A stretch of 64,000 nt of DNA from Streptomyces sp. NBC_00513 (GTDB taxonomy: Bacteria > Actinomycetota > Actinomycetes > Streptomycetales > Streptomycetaceae), in assembly GCF_041431415.1 (NCBI RefSeq), contig NZ_CP107845.1, positions 4,836,001 to 4,900,000 on the forward strand, in the 5' to 3' direction. The notes beneath the pieces are model-generated. The model had not been told where the DNA came from and searched no databases. It worked only from the letters and a program-made list of their open reading frames with translations. Shown piece by piece: positions 54,858 through 63,450 of the stretch. A program made the position numbers and the translations under genes. Position 1 is the stretch's first letter. The number at the start of each line of letters is the position of its first letter.

Positions 54858-57800
54858 TCAGGCGACCGGCACCACCGGCACCCCCATGACCTCCCGCGAC
54901 CGCAGGTTCGGGACCATGCCCAGGCGCCACGCCTGCCAGCCCTCCGCCGGATCCACGCCCCGCCCCAGGATCACCCCGTACGTCTCCAGGCAGTCCTCCA
55001 GCCGCCGGTCACGCAGCGGGTGCGGGGCCGCCGCCAGCCGCGCCAGCTCCGCCCGCGCCTCGTCCGAGGCGCCCGGGACCGACGGGACCGCGTACGGCAG
55101 CATCGTGCAGCGCAGGAAACGCGCCCAGTCCTCCCCGCGCAGGTCCCCGTACGAGGCGAACAGCCGGGCCGCCTCCTCGCACAGCCCCAGCGCCTGCGGG
55201 ACCCGCGCGTTGCCCGCGTCCACGATCGCCAGCTCCAGGCAGGTCCAGCCCTCCCCGTGGGCCAGCCCGATCCGCCGGAAGTCCGCCCGCGCGTCCACCA
55301 GCAGCTGGCGGGCGAAACCGGAGTTCCGCAGGTTCCCCGTCTGCGCCGCCCGCTGGTCGCGCGTCACCCGGCCCGAGTGGTGCCGGGCGTGCGCCAGCCC
55401 GTACACGTCCCGCATCCGGGAGAACATCGTCCGGGCCCGCTCCAGCTCCCGCACCGCCTTGTCCCGCTCGCCGTCCTCCTCCAACGCCTGCCCGAGGTAG
55501 TACAGCGTCCACGCCTCGCCGCGCGCGTCCTCCGCCAGCCGGTGCCGGGCCAGCGCGTCCCGCAGCCGCTCCAGCGCCGGCCCCGGGTCCCCGTCGACCA
55601 CCCGCGCCCGGCCCAACTGGGTCAAAGCCCAGGCCTGACCGCGGTCGTCGCGGGTGCGCCCGTACATCTCCAGGGCCAGCCGCAGCTCCGGCTCCGCCCG
55701 CTCCGGCGCACCCATCCGCAGGTACACCTGCCCCAGCTGGAAGTGCGCCCACGCCTCCCCGTGCACGCTCTCGCTCTCCCGGTGCAGGGCGATGGACCGC
55801 TCCAGCAGCGTCAGCGCCTCCCCGAGCTCCGCCCGGTCCCGCTGCACCGCCGCCAGCGCGTGCAACCCCCACGCCCGGTCACCCGCCAGCTCCGGCGACT
55901 CCTGGAGGGCCAGCGCCTCGCGCAGCCGGGCCGCCGCCTCCGGAAGGTTGCCCTGGTGGTGCAGGGTGATGCCCAACGACACCAGGGCCATCGCCGCGCC
56001 CGCCTCCTGCTCGGCCTCCATGTACTGGTCGACGACCGAGGTCAACGTGGTGCGGGCCTTGTCCAGGTCGCCGAGCTGGCGCGCGGCGATGCCCGTGCGC
56101 CACTGCACCGAGCGGGCCATCCGGCCGCCCCGCCCCGGCTCCCCCCGCTGCCCCGCCTCCACGGCCTGGGTCAGCTCGTTGATCTCACCCAGCCGGTACA
56201 GGTCCCCGCGCAGCAGACAGAAGTCGCACAGCGCGCCCAGCAGGTCCAGCACCGCCTGCTGATCCACGTCCTGCGAGTGCCGCAGCGCCGCCGTGATGAA
56301 GCTCGACTCGTCGTCCAGCCAGCGCAGCGCCGCGTCCAACGAGGCGAAGCCGTGCCCGCCGAAGTGGTTGGCGCGGGTGGACATCTTCCCGTCGACCATC
56401 CGGATCACCGAGTCCGCGAGCTGCGCGTAGTTGCGGATCAGCCGCTCGTGGGCCGCCGCCGCCTCCGCCCGGTCCTCGTCGGCCGTCAACCGCGCCGCCG
56501 CGTACGCGCGCACCGCGTCGTGCATCCGGTACCGCTCCCCGCGCACCGGGTCCAGCAGGCCCGCCCGCGCCAGCTCGCGCAGCAGCCGCCCCGCCTCCAC
56601 CTGGTCCGCGTCGATCAGCGCCGCCGCCGCGGACGGCCCGAGCGAGGCCCGCCCGGCCAGCGTCAGCCGCCGCAACAGCCGACGCCGCTCCTCGGGCAGC
56701 CGTACGTACGCCAGGTCCAGCGCGTGCTCCAAGGTGCCGCCGGAGCCCCCGGCCGCCCCTGCCTCCCCCAGCGGAGCCAGCACGCGCAGCGCCAACGGCA
56801 GCCCCGCACCGAGCACCGACAACTCCCGCACGGCCTCCTCGCCGTACGCGGGAACGCCCGCCGCCTCCGCGCCGGCGCGCAGCACCTCGGCCGCCTCCGG
56901 CTCCGACAGGCGGGCCAGCGGAAGCTGGTGCACCCACGCCGCCAGGTCGGTGGGCAACTCCAGCGGGCCGGAGGCCGTCACCAGGACCAGACTGTCGGAC
57001 CGCTCCGGAACCAGCGTCCGGACCTGCGCCGCGTCCACCGCGTCGTCCACCACGACCGTCACCGGCAGCCCCTGGAGGTGCTGGTGATACAACTCCCCGA
57101 GCCGCCGCACCTGTTGCTCCGCCGAGGCCCCCTCGCGGAACAACAACTGCTCGCGCGGGGCGCCCAGCCGGTTCAGCAGGTGCAACAACGCCTCCCGCGT
57201 CGACAGCGGGGCCTCCGCGGCGCCGCCGTACGGGGAACCGCCCCGCAGGTCCACCACGCACGCCCCGCGGAACTGGTCCCGCAGCGCGTGCGCCGCCCGC
57301 AACGCCAACGCGGTACGCCCCGAACCGGGCTCGCCGTGCACCACCACGACCACCGGCCGGGTCTCGGTACTGGCCCGCGCCGCCTGCACCCACTGCGCGA
57401 TACGCGTCAGTTCCGCCCGGCGACCCGTGAACCCCTCGTCCGTGCGAGGGAGTTGATTGAACGACTGCTCCAGCACACTGCGCCGCCGCGCCTCCGCGCT
57501 GCGATCCGTCCCGCGCAGCGCCGGCCCGGAGCCCGTCGTCTGCTTCACGAGGCCGACCGCGCCACCGTTGACGCCCGACCGGACGCGCGGCGGATTGCGC
57601 ACCGCCGTCGCCGCCAGGCGCTGCTGCTCCAGAAAGGGCCGAATGCCGCGCACCTCCAGCGCCGACAGCCACTGCAGCCTCAACTGCTCCGGACCGCCCG
57701 GCCTGCCCGCCTCCCCGGCCCGCCGGTTCGCCGCCGGCAGGTGAAGAGCCGTCACCTTGACCGCCGTCGTGGCCGCCCCCGCGACGCCCACGACCATGCC

Positions 57801-58133
57801 CGTACTGAACGCCGTACCGGCCGCCACGCCGAAGGCCAGGTCCGCCCCGACCGCCGCGACCGCCCCGACCGCCGTGACCAGCAACGCCGTCGAACTGTTC
57901 GCGCGCCGGAACGCCTCGCCCAGCGACTGGTCCCCGGCCGCCGCCTCGTCCAGGGCGCGCACGTACGCCTCGTACTCCTCGGAGGCGCTCGCGGCGAGCG
58001 TGTCCAGGGACTCCCGGCCGCGCGCCAGCAGGGCCGCCTTGTCGACCGGCGCCCCCGGAGCGGCCCGGCGCTCCTCCTCGTCCACGGCTCGCACCAGAAG
58101 CCGTTCGGCCTCCACACGATGACTGTCCCGCAT
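54858..58133 (-). CDS. Membrane-anchored STAND/NB-ARC ATPase with TPR repeats
   Basis: A large protein of about 1091 residues. The N-terminus (1-75) is charged and helical; two adjacent hydrophobic helices (about 80-135: STALLVTAVGAVAAVGADLAFGVAAG, then VVGVAGAATTAV) place it at the membrane. After a linker comes the NB-ARC-like ATPase: Walker A GEPGSGRTAL (about 266), Walker B TVVVDDAVD, sensor-like LVLVTASG and a WHD-like stretch. From about 620 onwards the protein is tetratricopeptide-like (LARAGLLDPVRGERYRMHD, ALALQESPELAGDRAW, and so on). No effector enzyme domain seen. I used ATG 58133 (GAGGGGG upstream). Divergent from a metallopeptidase lipoprotein gene. Confidence 0.78.
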   Translation of the reverse strand: MRDSHRVEAERLLVRAVDEEERRAAPGAPVDKAALLARGRESLDTLAASASEEYEAYVRALDEAAAGDQSLGEAFRRANSSTALLVTAVGAVAAVGADLAFGVAAGTAFSTGMVVGVAGAATTAVKVTALHLPAANRRAGEAGRPGGPEQLRLQWLSALEVRGIRPFLEQQRLAATAVRNPPRVRSGVNGGAVGLVKQTTGSGPALRGTDRSAEARRRSVLEQSFNQLPRTDEGFTGRRAELTRIAQWVQAARASTETRPVVVVVHGEPGSGRTALALRAAHALRDQFRGACVVDLRGGSPYGGAAEAPLSTREALLHLLNRLGAPREQLLFREGASAEQQVRRLGELYHQHLQGLPVTVVVDDAVDAAQVRTLVPERSDSLVLVTASGPLELPTDLAAWVHQLPLARLSEPEAAEVLRAGAEAAGVPAYGEEAVRELSVLGAGLPLALRVLAPLGEAGAAGGSGGTLEHALDLAYVRLPEERRRLLRRLTLAGRASLGPSAAAALIDADQVEAGRLLRELARAGLLDPVRGERYRMHDAVRAYAAARLTADEDRAEAAAAHERLIRNYAQLADSVIRMVDGKMSTRANHFGGHGFASLDAALRWLDDESSFITAALRHSQDVDQQAVLDLLGALCDFCLLRGDLYRLGEINELTQAVEAGQRGEPGRGGRMARSVQWRTGIAARQLGDLDKARTTLTSVVDQYMEAEQEAGAAMALVSLGITLHHQGNLPEAAARLREALALQESPELAGDRAWGLHALAAVQRDRAELGEALTLLERSIALHRESESVHGEAWAHFQLGQVYLRMGAPERAEPELRLALEMYGRTRDDRGQAWALTQLGRARVVDGDPGPALERLRDALARHRLAEDARGEAWTLYYLGQALEEDGERDKAVRELERARTMFSRMRDVYGLAHARHHSGRVTRDQRAAQTGNLRNSGFARQLLVDARADFRRIGLAHGEGWTCLELAIVDAGNARVPQALGLCEEAARLFASYGDLRGEDWARFLRCTMLPYAVPSVPGASDEARAELARLAAAPHPLRDRRLEDCLETYGVILGRGVDPAEGWQAWRLGMVPNLRSREVMGVPVVPVA

Positions 58134-58352
58134 CGGCATCCCCCTCAGAGCGCTCCGGCAACGTGCCCCAAGTGTCCTGCGGGACGGTCGCGAGCGCGAG
58201 GGAATCCGAACCGGTTCAGAGGGAGTTGGCGCGTCTTCGGTCGACCGCGTGCATATATGTACGGCCGGGCGCCGGGGGAGCTGCCCGGCCGCGCCTCCCG
58301 GACAGATCAGTAGGCTGATCCGAACATCCGACAGTGTGGTGGGGGCGGCACG

Positions 58353-59177
58353 ATGACGGGGACACCGACGCGCGCCGCCGAACGCCGCCGCGCTGAACGG
58401 CACCGTGCCGAAAGCCGCCGTGCCGAACGCCGCCGCGCGGAACGGCACCGTGTCCTGCCCGCCGCACTGACCGCCTCGCTCTGCGCCGCCCTCGCGACGG
58501 CCCTGCTCTCGGGCGGCTGCGCACCCGCACCGCGCGGATTCGCCGTACGGTACGAGGCCCCCGCCGCCGGCGACGAACGCGAGGCCGACTTCCTGCGCGA
58601 CGGGAAGCACGCCGACCGGGCCGTCACCCGCCTGAACGCCTACCTCGACCTCCCCGACCGGGTCACCGTCGTCGCCCGCTCCTGCGCGGGCGAGGGCACC
58701 GCCTACGACCCCGCCGCGCACCGCATCGACCTCTGCTACGACGACATGGCGGAGGACCGGGAACTCCTCACGACGGACGAGAAGGTCGGCGCGATCGTCG
58801 CCGAGAGCGTCTACCACGAGGCGGGCCACGCCCTCGTCGAGGCCCTCGAACTCCCCGTCGGACCCGACCCCGACGAGGAGAACACCGCCGACCGCTTCGC
58901 GGCCCTGATGCTGCTCCGCGAGGGCCCGGACGGGGAACGCGCCCTGCGGACCGCCGCCGAGGAGTACGAACTCCTCGCGGCGCGGGAGCCGAACACCGCC
59001 CCCGACGATGACGAACACGCCCCGCCGGCCGACCGCGCCGCCGCCTACCTCTGCCTCCTGCACGGCGCCGCCCCCGACCGCCACCCGGACCTCGCCACCC
59101 GCACCCGCGACTGCGCCCCCACCTGGCCCACCACCCGCGCCACCTGGGAACACGCCCTGGCCCCGCTGCTGAGGTGA
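58353..59177 (+). CDS. DUF4344-type lipoprotein metallopeptidase
   Basis: Exported lipoprotein of 274 residues. The n-region is unusually long and basic (repeats of RRAER/RHRAES, residues 8-34), then a hydrophobic core and lipobox LLSGGC (Cys near 56). The putative zinc site is intact: VYHEAGHALVEALELPVGPDPDEENTADRFAAL, HEAGH near 155-159 with a downstream Glu. Such proteins are annotated as putative metallopeptidases; protease activity is unproven. ATG 58353. Divergent from the STAND ATPase. Confidence 0.75.
   Translation: MTGTPTRAAERRRAERHRAESRRAERRRAERHRVLPAALTASLCAALATALLSGGCAPAPRGFAVRYEAPAAGDEREADFLRDGKHADRAVTRLNAYLDLPDRVTVVARSCAGEGTAYDPAAHRIDLCYDDMAEDRELLTTDEKVGAIVAESVYHEAGHALVEALELPVGPDPDEENTADRFAALMLLREGPDGERALRTAAEEYELLAAREPNTAPDDDEHAPPADRAAAYLCLLHGAAPDRHPDLATRTRDCAPTWPTTRATWEHALAPLLR
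58371..58450 (+). repeat. Coding 15-bp repeat array
   Basis: Repeats of about 15 bp (GCCGAACGCCGCCGC type) inside the metallopeptidase gene encode the RRAER/RHRAE units of its n-region. Array with expansion potential. Confidence 0.6.
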
Positions 59178-59463
59178 TCGGCCGGCGGCGGGGCGTCGCG
59201 GCGGTCCGTCGCTCCGAGTACGCGAGCACCCACTTCAAGCGCGCCGCGGCGCCCCGCGCGTCCTCGACTCCGAACAGTTCGCGCCGGGCGGCTGCGATCT
59301 CCTGCTCGGTGAGCGCGCCGTGTTCCTCCTCGTGGGATGCCACGATCTCGGCGAGTCCGTCCATGGCGAGCGGGTGCCTGACAGCCTCGGTGATGTAGCT
59401 GGAAAGTCCACGGCGACCGGTTCGAGATCGCAGCTCACTGATCAGCTCTGCCGGCATGGACAC
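58768..59463 (-). CDS. Orphan ribbon-helix-helix antitoxin-like gene, 3' end unclear
   Basis: The first ~75 residues read like a CopG/VapB-type antitoxin: SMPAELISELRSRTGRRGLSSYITEAVRHPL (ribbon-helix-helix) and EEEHGALTEQEIAAARRELFG, the usual toxin-binding tail. The frame then runs into the antisense of the metallopeptidase gene and turns into Arg/Pro-rich sequence, so the normal stop is missing and the protein beyond about residue 80 is doubtful. No PIN-domain toxin gene follows. Probably a decayed or orphan module. GTG 59463 or ATG 59457 is the start. Confidence 0.5.
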   Translation of the reverse strand: MSMPAELISELRSRTGRRGLSSYITEAVRHPLAMDGLAEIVASHEEEHGALTEQEIAAARRELFGVEDARGAAARLKWVLAYSERRTAATPRRRPITSAAGPGRVPRWRGWWARWGRSRGCGWRGPGGGRGRRRAGGRGRRRRGRPAGRVRHRRGRCSAPAPRGVRTPRRRSAGRVPRPGPRGAASGPRSGRRCSPRRGRVRRGVRGPRRGRGPPRGRRSRRRSRRPSRPS

Positions 59464-59535
59464 GGAAATTCCGGCACGCGATCCCAGTGCCCCGCCGCTT
59501 TCGATGGAAGACGGTGAGGGGCGACTTCTCGGTTC

Positions 59536-60102
59536 CTACAGGACCCCAAGGTCAACCGTGACGGAGAAGGGCGCGGTGGCCTTCACCGTGCCCGTGAACA
59601 TCTCGCCGTCCCTGTAAGCCTTGGTGGCGGGATCGAGAACGTAGGTGTAGACGATCGGGACACCGGTGGCGGCCTGCTCGACCCGCCAGTAGAACGGAAT
59701 GCCGGCCTTGGCGTACTGGTCCACCTTGACGATCCGGTCCGTGGTCTCCGAACCGGGTGACACGACCTCGACGACCAGGAGTACGTGCTCGGGGCGGGTA
59801 GGCGTGAGGTCGATGGTCTCTGCCCGGTACACGATGACGTCCGGACGGCGGTTGGTGAGCGGAACGTCCTGCAGACGGACATCGAAGTCCGTGTCGGCGT
59901 TCCAGTCCGGGCCCGCGGCGGCGTCCAGGGCATTGGCCAGGACCCGCGCCAGCCGGTGGCGCCGTTTGGAGGCGCTCGGGCTCACGACGACCATCCCGTC
60001 CACGATCTCGATGCCGGCGCACTGCTCCTCGGACCAAGAGTCGTACTGGTCCGCGCTGATCTGCGAATGCATCCACGCGGGCGCCACCATCTCGGCGGTC
60101 AT
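59536..60102 (-). CDS. Uma2-family (DUF820) endonuclease-like protein
   Basis: A 188-residue PD-(D/E)XK-fold protein: SADQYDSWSEEQCAGIEIVDGMVVVSPS, NRRPDVIVYRAE (Asp) and VLLVVEVVSPGSETTDRIVKVDQYAKAGIPFYWRV (Glu and Lys of the nuclease core). Uma2 families are amplified in Streptomyces and cyanobacteria, with unknown biology. ATG 60102 has AGGAGG 5 nt away. It lies upstream of, and co-oriented with, the antitoxin-like gene. Confidence 0.8.
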   Translation of the reverse strand: MTAEMVAPAWMHSQISADQYDSWSEEQCAGIEIVDGMVVVSPSASKRRHRLARVLANALDAAAGPDWNADTDFDVRLQDVPLTNRRPDVIVYRAETIDLTPTRPEHVLLVVEVVSPGSETTDRIVKVDQYAKAGIPFYWRVEQAATGVPIVYTYVLDPATKAYRDGEMFTGTVKATAPFSVTVDLGVL

Positions 60103-60180
60103 GGTGTACCTCCTTCGAGGGGCCTCGGCAGGTCCGGCGCTGCTGCGCCCAGCCTACTGTTCCGAGGTGTCGGGCCGCCT

Positions 60181-60249
60181 GACTTGGAGGAACGCCGGGA
60201 GAAGTTCGACGCCGACCGTGAGGGGAAGGAGCCGCCCGCCACGGGATGA
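60181..60249 (+). pseudogene. Possible gene-end remnant
   Basis: A short coding-like stretch on the plus strand, DLEERREKFDADREGKE then PPATG stop, of the type found at the C-terminus of small antitoxins or DNA-binding proteins. No start or upstream part of such a gene is present, so it may be a fragment left by a deletion or chance. Confidence 0.25.
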
Positions 60250-60331
60250 CTCATAAGTGCAATTCAGCCAAGCGGGGCGGGCTCGTGAGGGTTTCGTCGG
60301 TCGCGTCAGACGCTGTGAGAGGCTGGGCCGT

Positions 60332-62389
60332 ATGAACCGGTTGGCTGGTGTGACCTCGCCCTATCTGCTTCAGCACGCCGACAATCCCGTCGACTGGTGG
60401 CCCTGGACGCCGGAGGCATTCGAGGAGGCACGACGGCGTGATGTGCCCGTTCTGCTCTCGGTCGGCTATTCCGCGTGTCACTGGTGCCACGTCATGGCCC
60501 ACGAGTCCTTCGAGGACGAGCTGACCGCCGCCTACATGAACGAGCACTTCGTCAACGTCAAGGTGGACCGCGAGGAGCGGCCCGACATCGACGCCGTCTA
60601 CATGGAGGCCGTACAGGCCGCGACGGGGCAGGGCGGCTGGCCCATGACGGTGTTCCTCAACGCCGAGGCCGAACCGTTCTACTTCGGCACCTACTTCCCG
60701 CCCGAGCCCCGCCACGGCATGCCCTCCTTCACCCAGGTGCTCGAAGGCGTGCGCGCCGCGTGGGTCGGCCGGCCCGATGAGGTCGCCGAGGTCGCGTCGC
60801 GCATCACGCGCGATCTGTCCGAGAGGCAGTTGGACTACGGCAAGGCCGAGGCTCCCGGCCCCGAGGAGGCGGCGCGTGCGCTGCTCGCGCTGACGCGTGA
60901 GTACGACTCCACCCGCGGCGGGTTCGGCGGCGCGCCGAAGTTCCCGCCGTCCATGGTGCTGGAGTTCCTGCTGCGCCACCACGCCCGGACCGGATCCGAG
61001 GGGGCCTTGCAGATGGCCGCCGACACCTGTGAGGCGATGGCCCGCGGCGGTATCTACGACCAGTTGGGCGGCGGGTTCGCCCGGTACGCGGTCGACCGGG
61101 AGTGGGTCGTGCCGCACTTCGAGAAGATGCTCTACGACAACGCGCTCCTGTGCCGGGTCTACGCCCACCTCTGGCGCTCCACCGGGTCGGAGCTCGCCCG
61201 CCGGGTGGCGCTGGAGACCGCGGACTTCATGGTCCGGGAGCTGCGTACCCGCGAGGGTGGTTTCGCCTCCGCCCTCGATGCCGACAGCGAGGACCCGTCG
61301 ACCGGCCGGCACGTGGAGGGCGCGTACTACGCCTGGACGCCCGCGCGGTTGCGCGAGGTGCTCGGCGAGGAGGACGGGGAGGCGGCCGCCGCCTGCTTCG
61401 GGGTGACCGAGGAGGGGACCTTCGAGCACGGCACCTCCGTGCTGCAACTCCCGAAGGACGGGCCGGCCCTGGACGCGGCGAAGGTCGCCGACATCAAGGC
61501 CCGGCTGCTCGCGGCTCGCTCCGGGCGGCCCGCGCCCGGCCGGGACGACAAGGTGGTGGCCGCCTGGAACGGGCTGGCCATCGCGGCGCTCGCCGAGTGC
61601 GGGGCGTTCTTCGAGCGGCCCGATCTCGTCGAGCGCGCCACCGAGGCGGCCGACCTGCTGGTGCGGGTCCACTTCGACGCGACGGCCGGGCCCCGCCTGG
61701 CCCGCACCAGCAAGGACGGGATCGTCGGCCCCAACGCCGGGGTCCTGGAGGACTACGGCGATGTCGCGGAGGGCTTCCTGGCGCTGGCCTCGGTGACCGG
61801 CGAGGGGGTCTGGCTGGAGTTCGCGGGCTTCCTCGTGGACCTGGTGCTGGACCGGTTCACCGCCGAGGACGGCTCGTTGTACGACACGGCGCACGACGCC
61901 GAGAAGCTGATCCGGCGTCCCCAGGACCCGACGGACACGGCGGCGCCCTCGGGCTGGACCGCCGCCGCCGGCGCGCTGCTCTCGTACGCCGCGCACTCCG
62001 GTTCGCAGACGCACCGCACGGCCGCCGAGCGGGCGCTCGGGGTGGTTCAGGCGCTCGGGCCGCGGGTTCCGCGTTTCATCGGGCACGGGCTGGCGGTCGC
62101 GGAGGCGCTGATGGACGGGCCGCGCGAGGTGGCCGTGGTGGGCCATCCGGAGGATCCGGCGACGGCGGCGCTGCACCGGACGGCGTTGCTGGGGACGGCT
62201 CCCGGCGCGGTGGTGGCGGTCGGTCTGCCACTGGCGGCGGACGGCGGCGCGGCGGAGTTCCCGCTGCTGGTCGACCGCGCGTTGACGGACGACCTCCCGA
62301 CGGCGTACGTCTGCCGGCACTTCGTCTGCGCCCGCCCCACGACAGAACCGGCCGAACTGGCCGAGCAGGTGGGCGGCGCGCACCCCTGA
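60332..62389 (+). CDS. DUF255 thioredoxin-fold protein (YyaL/SPATA20-like)
   Basis: A 685-residue protein. The N-terminal thioredoxin-like domain has [24 protein letters not shown] and [19 protein letters not shown] (CxxC near 50-53), then [16 protein letters not shown]. The rest is a six-hairpin glycosidase-like toroid with [11 protein letters not shown] and [18 protein letters not shown], plus [15 protein letters not shown]. It is a conserved family of unclear biochemistry, sometimes suggested to edit sugars or handle redox. ATG 60332. Single-gene unit. Confidence 0.88.
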   Translation: MNRLAGVTSPYLLQHADNPVDWWPWTPEAFEEARRRDVPVLLSVGYSACHWCHVMAHESFEDELTAAYMNEHFVNVKVDREERPDIDAVYMEAVQAATGQGGWPMTVFLNAEAEPFYFGTYFPPEPRHGMPSFTQVLEGVRAAWVGRPDEVAEVASRITRDLSERQLDYGKAEAPGPEEAARALLALTREYDSTRGGFGGAPKFPPSMVLEFLLRHHARTGSEGALQMAADTCEAMARGGIYDQLGGGFARYAVDREWVVPHFEKMLYDNALLCRVYAHLWRSTGSELARRVALETADFMVRELRTREGGFASALDADSEDPSTGRHVEGAYYAWTPARLREVLGEEDGEAAAACFGVTEEGTFEHGTSVLQLPKDGPALDAAKVADIKARLLAARSGRPAPGRDDKVVAAWNGLAIAALAECGAFFERPDLVERATEAADLLVRVHFDATAGPRLARTSKDGIVGPNAGVLEDYGDVAEGFLALASVTGEGVWLEFAGFLVDLVLDRFTAEDGSLYDTAHDAEKLIRRPQDPTDTAAPSGWTAAAGALLSYAAHSGSQTHRTAAERALGVVQALGPRVPRFIGHGLAVAEALMDGPREVAVVGHPEDPATAALHRTALLGTAPGAVVAVGLPLAADGGAAEFPLLVDRALTDDLPTAYVCRHFVCARPTTEPAELAEQVGGAHP

Positions 62390-62405
62390 GCCCGAGGGGC
62401 GGGGG

Positions 62406-62454
62406 AGTCGCGTCCGCGGTCGCGCCCCGCAGTCGCGTCCGGCAGTCGCGTCCG
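62406..62454. repeat. 13-bp direct repeats
   Basis: GCAGTCGCGTCCG at 62429-62441 and 62442-62454, with a further partial copy at 62406-62416, between the DUF255 and PAQR genes. No gene there. Confidence 0.55.
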
Positions 62455-62499
62455 GCGTCGGTCCGGTGGCATCGCCGGCGGACCGACCGCCCGGCGACG

Positions 62500-63231
62500 T
62501 CAGTGCTGGTAGGCGGCGAGGGAGATGCCCACGTAGTGGGCGACGAAGGCCGCGAGCGTCAGCGAGTGGAACACCTCGTGGAACCCGAAGAAGCGGGGGG
62601 AGGGGTTGGGGCGCTTCATGCCGTAGATGACCCCTCCCACGCTGTAGAGCAGCCCGCCGACGATCACCAGCACGAGGACGGCGATGCCGCCGGTGCGCAT
62701 GAAGTCGGGGAGGAAGAAGACGGCCGCCCACCCCATGGCGATGTAGCAGGGCGTGTACAGCCAGCGCGGGGCGCCGACCCAGAAGACGCGGAAGGCGATG
62801 CCGGCGCCGGCGGCGATCCACACCGCCCACAGCAGGGTCCGCCCCGTGGAGGGCGGGAGCAGCAGGACGGTCAGCGGGGTGTAGGTGCCCGCGATGATCA
62901 GGAAGATGTTGGCGTGGTCGAGCCGCCGCAGGATCGCCTCGCCGCGGGGGCCCCACGTGCCGCGGTGGTAGACCGCGCTGACGCCGAAGAGCAGGCAGGC
63001 CGTGAGGATGTAGACCCCGCAGGCGACGCGCGCCTCGGTCGAGTCGGTGAAGGCCATCAGCGCCAGGCCGGCGACGATCACGGCGGGGAACATTCCCAGG
63101 TGGAGCCAGCCGCGCAGCAGCGGCTTGTGTTCCAGGGCGGACTCGACGGCCTCGACGGCCTCGACGACCGGGTGGGCCGGATCGGCCGGGGCGGCCTCGG
63201 ATGCCGGAGCGGCGGCGGCGTCAGAAGTCAT
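62500..63231 (-). CDS. Hemolysin III / PAQR-family membrane protein
   Basis: About 243 residues with seven hydrophobic helices. The family marks are present: GVSAVYHRGTWGPRGEAILRRLDHANIFL (His and Asp), and near the end HEVFHSLTLAAFVAHYVG (two His), as in the metal site of PAQR proteins. The Ala/Pro/Glu-rich N-terminus (1-40) is cytoplasmic. 'Hemolysin' is a historical name; activity unproven here. ATG 63231; a GTG at 63237 is possible. Divergent from the PEPCK gene. Confidence 0.85.
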   Translation of the reverse strand: MTSDAAAAPASEAAPADPAHPVVEAVEAVESALEHKPLLRGWLHLGMFPAVIVAGLALMAFTDSTEARVACGVYILTACLLFGVSAVYHRGTWGPRGEAILRRLDHANIFLIIAGTYTPLTVLLLPPSTGRTLLWAVWIAAGAGIAFRVFWVGAPRWLYTPCYIAMGWAAVFFLPDFMRTGGIAVLVLVIVGGLLYSVGGVIYGMKRPNPSPRFFGFHEVFHSLTLAAFVAHYVGISLAAYQH

Positions 63232-63244
63232 GGCCACATGCTAT

Positions 63245-63258
63245 CTACGGGTCCGTAG
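63245..63258. promoter_or_regulatory. Inverted repeat before PAQR gene
   Basis: CTACGG, GT, CCGTAG at 63245-63258 in the PAQR/pckG divergent region, followed by TTCCG and CGGAA arms. Possible operator; low certainty. Confidence 0.25.
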
Positions 63259-63450
63259 GTTTCCGTCAGTCCTCTTTACGGAAGATTGACGCGAGTGGCG
63301 ATGCTCACGTGAGAAGCCCCCTGGACATATGCGCACATGCACCGGATGATCAGATGAGTGCGGTCGGCACCGGATGAGCGGAGCGCGAAGCGTCCGGGTC
63401 GCAGCCCCCACGGGGCAAACACCAAACAAACCCCTCAACAAGGAGCGATC

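Noticed and set aside
54681..58313. A 1210-codon plus-strand frame opposite the STAND ATPase
   Set aside because: Antisense shadow of the minus-strand ATPase, low-complexity and without motifs.
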